From Enoplolaimus lenunculus (taxonomy: Eukaryota > Nematoda > Enoplea > Enoplida > Thoracostomopsidae): a DNA stretch of 64,000 nt. Made by a program: the position numbers and the translations under genes. Positions 59,201 through 64,000 of this stretch are shown here, piece by piece. The notes beneath the pieces were generated by a model that had not been told where the DNA came from, did not search any database, and saw only the letters and a list, made by a program, of their open reading frames with translations. Positions within the stretch are counted from its first letter, which is position 1. Every line of letters starts with the position of its first letter. Location of the stretch: NCBI GenBank assembly GCA_030248215.1, contig JASANG010003106.1:62001-126000 (forward strand). The letters run 5' to 3'.

Positions 59201-60602
59201 ATAGTTAATTTCCATAGCGGATTTGGGCGTATTCACAACGCCAAAACATCATTTTTAAGGTTCTGACCAATAAAACGCGAGCCAGCGAACCGCATGCGCA
59301 TTCGATCAGTATTTGGTGCAAACGTCACTCCCTGTCACGGGCTTATACCGGGCCAATCTTAGTACATCCAACATATCAATAGGGAAACTACGAATGTTAT
59401 GGACCCCCTAAAACTGTATAGGGGAAACTAGGAATGTTATGGACCCCCTAAAACTGTATAGGGGAAACAAGGAATGTTATGGACCCCCTAAAACTGTATA
59501 GAGGAAACAAGGAATGTTATGGACCCCCTAAAACTGTAACCTGGCTTTTAGCTCACTTCGCTCGCAAGGTTTCCGTCATTATTCCAACTACAGTTGTAAA
59601 TCTTGAATCTCAGACATATGGTTTTAACGTATTTCCTTAAGCAGACTCATTGTGAACTAAGATTATGCACTGGAATGGATACAAAAATGCGTCAAAATAC
59701 TTCTTTGATATCATCTTTGGAACCCCTCAATTATCATTACTTGGGAGGCCTCAGACTTGGTTTTAAGGACAAGGGGATATACCATCTGGTAACATTTCTG
59801 TAGAAGCGATAAAAAGTGTTATACAATATAAAATAACCTGTTGTATCGCGAATCCTGGCAAATATAATCAGGGTCTTTTCCGTTATTCCGGGTTTGCCCA
59901 AAAATGATTGGATTTTAAATTTTTTTGCATATTTGAGTTTCTCCATGAACTCCCCTGATCATTCCACGCCCAAATTCGAATTTTTAAAAAATTCGATGTT
60001 TTAAGGTCGCAAGGTTCTGTCCCAAATCATTGGCGGCGCGCCAAATCAGTTATTTGACCATAACTCGAGCCAGACGTCTGATGGCAGACATCTTAACACC
60101 ACTGCAATCAACTCAACAAGCTGCGTCGAATGGTGCATAATTTGTTAAACTTTTTAACAAACAATTTTTAGGGTGCCATGAGGTCGACCTTTGGAACCTT
60201 AAAAAATCGAGTTTTTCAAAAATTCAAATTTGGGCGTGGAATGATCAGAGAAGGTTATGAGAAGCTCAAATATGCAAAACATTTCAAAATCCAACCGTTT
60301 TTGGGGAAACGCGGGCTGTCGTGATAGCGGAAAAGACCCTATAAACTTATACTCTGCCGAAATGAACTACTGGCTACGCTTCTGGTATCTGTTTTTTATT
60401 TTAGCCGACAATGCAACATGCAGCGAGAATGAACTATTCAATTCTTGCGCAACGTGCGAACTCACATGTGCTGATCTTATCACGGGTGCAATGAAACCAT
60501 GCACAGCTGATTGTAAACCGCCAGCGTGTCAATGTAAACCAGGATATGCACGAAACGCAATGGGTGACTGTGTCGATAAAGCATCATGTTCTCAACTACC
60601 AG
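53175..60602 (+). CDS. Secreted multi-domain TIL protein (gene 4), possibly continuing to the right
   Basis: Seven exons in phase 1: 53175-53256 (signal), 53951-54058 (six-Cys module), 54922-55107, 55991-56179, 57226-57423, 58799-58993, 60405-60602 (five TIL domains). Read to the stop at 60608-60610 it gives 387 aa; the donor CCAG-GTATCT instead allows more exons. TIL proteins are usually serine-protease inhibitors or adhesive extracellular proteins; five repeats and a non-TIL N-terminal module favour an extracellular multi-inhibitor or matrix role, which is inference. Exons 5 and 7 are the closest pair (both have RPPACQC/KPPACQC and end LPG), pointing to internal duplication. Six of its introns hold MITEs or tandem repeats. 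An acceptor ATATTTTAG lies 2 bp before the ATG, consistent with trans-splicing. Confidence 0.82.
53951..54058 (+). CDS. Gene 4 exon 2: six-cysteine module
   Basis: Acceptor CATGTTTAG, donor GCAG-GTACAG, phase 1-1. It reads DPCDRNPCEPGEIC, then QCVRGPCPQYEC: C-x4-C-x5-C, then C-x4-C-x4-C. This is not a TIL or Kunitz pattern. DPC-x-NPC-x-x-GE-x-C with a closing GPCPQYxC recurs in extracellular invertebrate proteins as I recall, but I cannot name the family. Confidence 0.7.
54264..54712. mobile_element. Tc1/mariner-like MITE in gene 4 intron 2
   Basis: TA-CTGTATTGACCCGAATAA at the left, GGGTCACTAGAG-TA at the right. The interior contains the unoccupied version of the site hit at 42797. Confidence 0.86.
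54922..55107 (+). CDS. Gene 4 exon 3: TIL 1
   Basis: Acceptor TTGTTACAG, donor A-GTAAGT. RCRRREVFVSC, TCEQTC, PCGCGCGPPKCQCKVGYFR, RC, WC. Eleven cysteines because of PCGCGC in the middle. Strongly basic (RRRCRRR) at its start. Confidence 0.88.
55418..55798. mobile_element. Harbinger-like MITE interrupted by a hAT-like MITE
   Basis: GGGTCCGCTATACT at the left and AAGTATAGCGCTACACT at the right match the family ends at 27099 and 58115; the interior CGCCGTACGGATGACGG fits too. It is split by 55432-55717. Confidence 0.65.
55432..55717. mobile_element. hAT-like MITE with perfect 8-bp TSD
   Basis: CAGAGGCGGACCCACAA at the left and AAGATCCGCTAGTG at the right are inverted. Flanks GCTATACT at 55424-55431 and 55718-55725 are identical, and the same 8-mer is single in the Harbinger-like copies elsewhere. 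The interior has three diverged blocks of AAATTCTGAGGG-AAAAAATTG type. Confidence 0.88.
55991..56179 (+). CDS. Gene 4 exon 4: TIL 2
   Basis: Acceptor TTTGTTTTAG, donor CTG-GTAAGT. VCGPNEHYTKC, GCEEIC, DCTVDC, RCQCRKGHVRNWLGKC, MC; 10 cysteines. Confidence 0.9.
56321..56583 (+). mobile_element. piggyBac-like MITE with tRNA-like core, copy 4
   Basis: TTAA-CCCCTTCTCACATTG and ATGTGAGAAAGGG-TTAA: both target duplications intact. The core has TAGCTGAGTGG and GGAGTTCGAGTCC. It lies in gene 4 intron 4, in the sense orientation. Confidence 0.87.
57226..57423 (+). CDS. Gene 4 exon 5: TIL 3
   Basis: Acceptor ATATTGCAG, donor CCAG-GTAAGA. NCGPNEVFKHC, TCERSC, ACTREC, ACQCDLGYARNSIGFC, SC, then TKLPG. 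Confidence 0.9.
58115..58300. mobile_element. Harbinger-like MITE in gene 4 intron 5
   Basis: GGGTTGCGCTATACTT and AAGTATAGCGCAACCC are perfect inverted termini, flanked by TTA on both sides (58112-58114, 58301-58303). CG-rich interior with GGCGCCGTC repeats. Confidence 0.88.
58429..58742 (+). mobile_element. TTAGGC-bearing MITE, enlarged copy
   Basis: GGCCCATATAAAGATCAG at the left and CTATGCATTGGCC at the right; flanks TAAGTTTG and TATGTTTG (one mismatch). It holds two copies of AAAATACACCACAGTTGTAA and a second family left end (GGCGGAACGTTTTTCTGC near 58581), so it grew by internal duplication or self-insertion. It ends 56 bp before the next exon. Confidence 0.83.
58799..58993 (+). CDS. 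Gene 4 exon 6: TIL 4
   Basis: Acceptor ATAATTGTAG, donor AAA-A-GTGAGT. ACPLNEVPAVC, VCARNC, ACDYFC, GCECAEGYIRDGEYNKC, DC. The loop before the fifth Cys is longer than in its neighbours, as in gene 3 TIL 2. Confidence 0.9.
59381..59539. repeat. Four 40-bp tandem units
   Basis: The unit is GGAATGTTATGGACCCCCTA plus AAACTGTATAGGGGAAACTA, four times with only a few changes; recently amplified. It lies in gene 4 intron 6. Confidence 0.93.
59870..60340. mobile_element. Fold-back MITE upstream of gene 4 exon 7
   Basis: Termini AGGGTCTTTTCCGTTATTCC and the inverse of GATAGCGGAAAAGACCCT. Arms of about 130 bp (both include the inverse pair TGATCATTCCACGCCC and GGGCGTGGAATGATCA) flank about 190 bp. 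It ends 64 bp before the exon acceptor. No clear target duplication; superfamily open. Confidence 0.8.
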
Positions 60603-60610
60603 GTATCTGA
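60405..60610 (+). CDS. Gene 4 exon 7: TIL 5
   Basis: Acceptor TTTATTTTAG. TCSENELFNSC, TCELTC, PCTADC, ACQCKPGYARNAMGDC, SC, then SQLPG. Either ends at TGA (60608-60610) or splices at CCAG-GTATCT (60602). Exon 5 ends at the same residues with a strong donor, so splicing onward is plausible. Confidence 0.88.
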
Positions 60611-60699
60611 TTTAGCAGATTTCTTGCCAATTTATCGTTTGTGTTCACTTTCAAGTTTGAAAAAACGGCCAATGTATGACGGCTAAATTTTCCGCTGAT

Positions 60700-62415
60700 T
60701 TGGTAGGAAAATTATTAATGCCTATATTTTACCCTGGGTTGGTAGAGAAATCTGAAGCATAGATTTTGGTTGGAAAACGGGAAAAGTGGAAAATTCTAAT
60801 GCCTAGATTTTCTCCTGGGTTGGTAGGAATATCTGAAGCATAGGTTTTGATTGGAAAACGGGAAAAGTGGAAAATTCTAATGCCTGAATTTTTTCGCTGG
60901 GTTGGTAGGGAAAATCTGAAGCATAGGTTTTGATTGGAAAACGGGAAAAGTGGAAAATTTCAACGCCTAGATTTTTAACCTGGGTTGGTAGGGAAAACCT
61001 GAAGCAAAGGTTTTGGTTGAAAACGGGAAAAGTGGAAAATTCAAGCGTAAGGCATAGGTTTTGGTTGGAAAACGGGAAAAGTGGAAAATTGAAATGCCTA
61101 GATTTTACCCTGGGTTGGTAGGGAAAATCTGAAGCATAGGTTTTGGTTGGAAAACGGGAAAAGTGGAAAATTTTAATGCATAAATTTTTACCTTTGGGTT
61201 GGTAGGGAAAATCTGAAGCATAGGTTTTGGTTGGAAAACGGGAAAAGTGGAAAATTTTAATGCTTAGATTTAACCTGGCTTGGTAGGGAAAATATGAAGC
61301 ATAGGTTTGGGTTGGAAAACGGGAAAAGTGGAAAATTTAAAGGCCTAGATTTACCTTAGGTTGGTAGGGAAAATCTGAAGCATAGGTTTTGGTTGGAAAA
61401 CGGGAAAAGTGGAAAATTTAAAGGCCTAGATTTACCTTAGGTTGGTAGGGAAAATCTGAAGCATAGGTTTTGGTTGGAAAACGGGAAAAGTGGAAAATTT
61501 AAAGGCCTAGATTTACCTTAGGTTGGTAGGGAAAATCTGAAGCATAGGTTTTGGTTGGAAAACGGGAAAAGTGGAAAATTTCAACGCCTAGATTTACCTT
61601 CGGTTGGTAGGGAAAATCTGAAGCATAGGTTTTGGTTGGAAAATGGGAAAAGTGGAAAATTTAAAGACCTAGATTTACCTTAGGTTGGTAGGGAAAATCT
61701 GAAGCATAGGTTTTGGTTGGAAAACGGGAAAAGTGGAAAATTTTAATGCTTAGATTTACCCTGGCTTGGTAGGGAAAATATGAAGCATAGGTTTTGGTTG
61801 GAAAACGGGAAAAGTGGAAAATTTAAAGGCCTAGATTTACCTTAGGTTGGTAGGGAAAATCTGAAGCATAGGTTTTGGTTAGAAAACGGGAAAAGTGGAA
61901 AATTTAAAGGCCTAGATTTACCTTAGGTTGGTAGGGAAAATCTGAAGCATAGGTTTTGGTTGGAAAACGGGAAAACTAGAAAATTTAAAGGCCTAGATTT
62001 ACCTTCGGTTGGTAGGGAAAAACTGAAGCATAGGTTTTGGTTGGAAAATGGGAAAAGTGGAAAATTTAAAGACCTAGATTTACCTTAGGTTGGTAGGGAA
62101 AATCTGAAGCATAGGTTTTGGTTGGAAAATGGGAAAAGTGAAAAACTTCAATGCCTAGATTTACCCTGGGTTGGTGGGGAATATCTGAAGCATGGGTTTT
62201 GGTGGGAAAACGGGAAAAGTTGAAAATTTTAATGCCTAGACTTACCCTGGCTTGTAAAGAAAATCTGAAGCATAGGTTTTGGTTGAAAACGGGAAAAGTG
62301 GAAAATTTAAAGGCCTAGATTCACCTTAGGTTGGCAGGGAAAATATGAAGCATAGGTTTTGGTTGAAAAATGGGAAAAGTGGAAAATTTAAACGCCTAGA
62401 TTTACCCTGGGTTGG
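60700..62415 (+). repeat. 81-bp satellite array, about 21 units
   Basis: The unit contains GAAGCATAGGTTTTGGTTGG, AAAACGGGAAAAGTGGAAAA, CCTAGATTTACC and GGTTGGTAGGGAAAATCT. Units differ by point changes and short indels; the middle is most uniform. Any open frame through it is spurious. Confidence 0.95.
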
Positions 62416-62934
62416 ATGTCAGCGACGACCAAATTTGATATATTTATGTTTGCTCGGCTTTTCGGCCATTAGCCAACAACGTCTTTAAAACAAATTAAAA
62501 CTTTTTTACAACCTTAAGGCGTCACTCAAAGCGTCGACTTTGTTAACAGACTTATGTTCTGATAATACTGGGCCCTCGATGGTATCTTGTTTTGACCAAT
62601 CTTGTGCTGGGACTATCATAATCTGATATATTTAATAGTCATGTATTATTTCGGGTAAATGCTCTGCTCATTTAGGTTTAACTGTATAAAGTTGATTTTG
62701 TTCATTGCACTGTTCCGCTCCGCGGTTTCTTGTTTTGACCAGTGTCGAAATATATTGCCTGTTAGTTTGTAGGATGCAACCGGAGGTGAAAAATGCCAGA
62801 TCCGGAGCCGGAAGTGAACAAAAGTAGCCGGAACCGGAGATGATGCCTCAGGTGAGGTGAAATCAGGTCGTTGAAATGATATTTAACTTGTTAATTTTAG
62901 CAAATATCTGCTAGATGTTGTTAAATCGTTCCAT
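62416..62934. other. Spacer between opposed satellite arrays
   Basis: Unique AT-rich DNA at first, then a half-copy of the hAT-like GCCGGA-hexamer MITE (62773-62930, beginning GATGCAACCGGAGGTG). It ends where the inverted satellite begins. Confidence 0.5.
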
Positions 62935-63560
62935 TGGAATTTTCTACTTTTCCCATTTTCCAAACAAAACCTATGCTTTAGATTTTCCCTTCCAACCAAG
63001 GGGAACTCTAGACGTAGAAATTTTCCACTTTTCCCGTTTTAAAAACCAATGCTTCAGACTTTTCCTACCAACCCAGGGTAAATTTAGGCGTTTAAATTTT
63101 CCAATTTTCCCGTTTTCCAACCAAAACCTATGCTGCAGATTTTCCCTACCAACCAAGGGAAAATCTAGGCGTTTAAAATTTTCACTTTTCCCGTTTTCCA
63201 ACCAAAACCTATGCTTCAAATTTTCCCTACCAACCCAGGAATAATGTAAGCTTTTTAAATTTCCACTTTTCCCGTTTTCCAAACAAACTTTTACACTACA
63301 GATTTTCCCTACCAACCAAGGGAAAATCAAGGCGTTCAAATTTTCCACTTTTCCCATTTTCCAACCAAAACCTATGCTTCAAATTTTCCCTACCAACCCA
63401 GGAATAATGTAAGCTTTTAAGATTTCCACTTTTCCCGTTTTCCAAACAAACTTTACACTACAGATTTTCCCTACCGAACCAGGGAATATGCATGGCTTAT
63501 AAATTTTCCACTTTTCCACAGCAAAACCTATGCCCGCGATTTTTCCTACCAACCAGTGAA
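62935..63560 (-). repeat. Same 81-bp satellite in inverse orientation, about 8 units
   Basis: CCAACCAAAACCTATGCTTC, ATTTTCCCTACCAACC and CCACTTTTCCCGTTTTCC are the reverse complement of the array at 60700-62415. Units are more diverged than in the plus array. Confidence 0.93.
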
Positions 63561-63857
63561 AAATCAGGTCGTCATACAGGAGTGGCTGCGGTGCACTCCT
63601 GGTCGTAAGTTTTCCACCCTGGAAAAGTGGAAGCCCCTGATCTATACATGGGCCGAAAAAACAATTTTAACAAATTGCGAACCAGTTAATTTCTGGCCAA
63701 TTTTTCTTGTGATGCCAGAACCAGCAAGAAATTTACTAAAAATAAACAAACAACTGAAATTGCAATTCTGTGACTGTAATCTGCATTTTTCAAAAAACCA
63801 ATCTCTGGTTGTCAACCGCAACTTCTCGATTCGCTTTTACAAATTAAAATATTTGCA

Positions 63858-64000
63858 ACAGTTTTTAATCTGAAATTGATTGTGGGTTTATATGTGTTCT
63901 TCATTGTCACCTTGGCAATAGAATATATTGCAAATGGTGTTGATTTCACTGCGCTCTTGGACGTGTCCGAGATGATTACGGAACTTGCGTCTTTGAAGCA
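63858..64000 (+). pseudogene. Degenerate TIL exon, cut by the window end
   Basis: One frame reads DCGFICVLHC, RIYCKWC, then a TGA, then FHCALGRVRDDYGTCVFEA to the edge. The cysteine spacing and the C-x-x-G-x-VRDD-x-G-x-CV end match the TIL exons of gene 4. There is an in-frame stop and no acceptor in a workable position, so it looks like a decayed sixth TIL repeat of gene 4. An overlapping open frame exists but shows no TIL features. Confidence 0.5.

Noticed and set aside
59381-59539. CRISPR-like array
   Set aside because: The 40-bp units are directly adjacent with no unique spacers, and the genome is eukaryotic with introns.
62915-63357. Open frames with repeated FPLPTKGKSRRLK or WLENGKSEN-type peptides
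   Set aside because: They are translations of the 81-bp satellite on each strand.
63880-64000. Selenocysteine use at the TGA in the last TIL-like exon
   Set aside because: The TGA does not replace a conserved Cys position, no acceptor gives the frame, and no SECIS can be examined beyond the edge. Decay is simpler.

Overview
The window is eukaryotic, AT-rich and intron-containing. The best clue to the organism is the hexamer TTAGGC, the nematode telomere unit, scattered through it in degenerate short arrays. Secreted Kunitz and trypsin-inhibitor-like (TIL) genes with short exons, and TTTTAG/TTTCAG acceptors just upstream of several start codons (as expected for spliced-leader trans-splicing), also fit a nematode. 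I cannot name the species.

Layout. 1-16.6 kb is repeat-rich and gene-poor: MITEs, a 2.1 kb 18-bp minisatellite (11072-13209) and a near-perfect 177-bp inverted repeat (13243-14144). 16.68-18.44 kb holds a three-exon GNAT acetyltransferase gene of the arylalkylamine/dopamine N-acetyltransferase type. 18.4-26.2 kb is intergenic with several MITE families. From 26.3 kb to the right edge, four secreted protease-inhibitor-type genes lie head to tail on the plus strand: signal-TIL-Kunitz (26276-28642), its paralogue (31892-33414), signal-TILx4 with a probable Kunitz end (37081-41883), and signal-six-Cys module-TILx5 (53175 to at least 60602). Almost every module is one exon flanked by phase-1 introns. 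Four short first exons encode signal peptides. Between the third and fourth genes lies a compositional island (43951-50328) that looks like a non-coding LTR-type fossil and contains a tandem repeat of about 179 bp. The end of the window (60.7-63.6 kb) is an 81-bp satellite present in both orientations, followed by a degraded TIL exon.

How it works together. The inhibitor cluster looks like a tandemly expanded family of secreted cysteine-rich proteins built by exon duplication and shuffling. Paralogues differ at the Kunitz P1 residue (Arg, Glu, Asp), and genes 1 and 2 share a pair of extra cysteines that may form an inter-domain disulfide. The intergenic and intronic DNA is a set of non-autonomous DNA transposons: a family with 8-bp target duplications that carries TTAGGC arrays, other hAT-like families, Tc1/mariner-like (TA), Harbinger-like (TWA) and piggyBac-like (TTAA) elements, the last with a tRNA-like core. 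No transposase gene was found. Exon joins are read by eye from splice consensus and phase, without transcript evidence.
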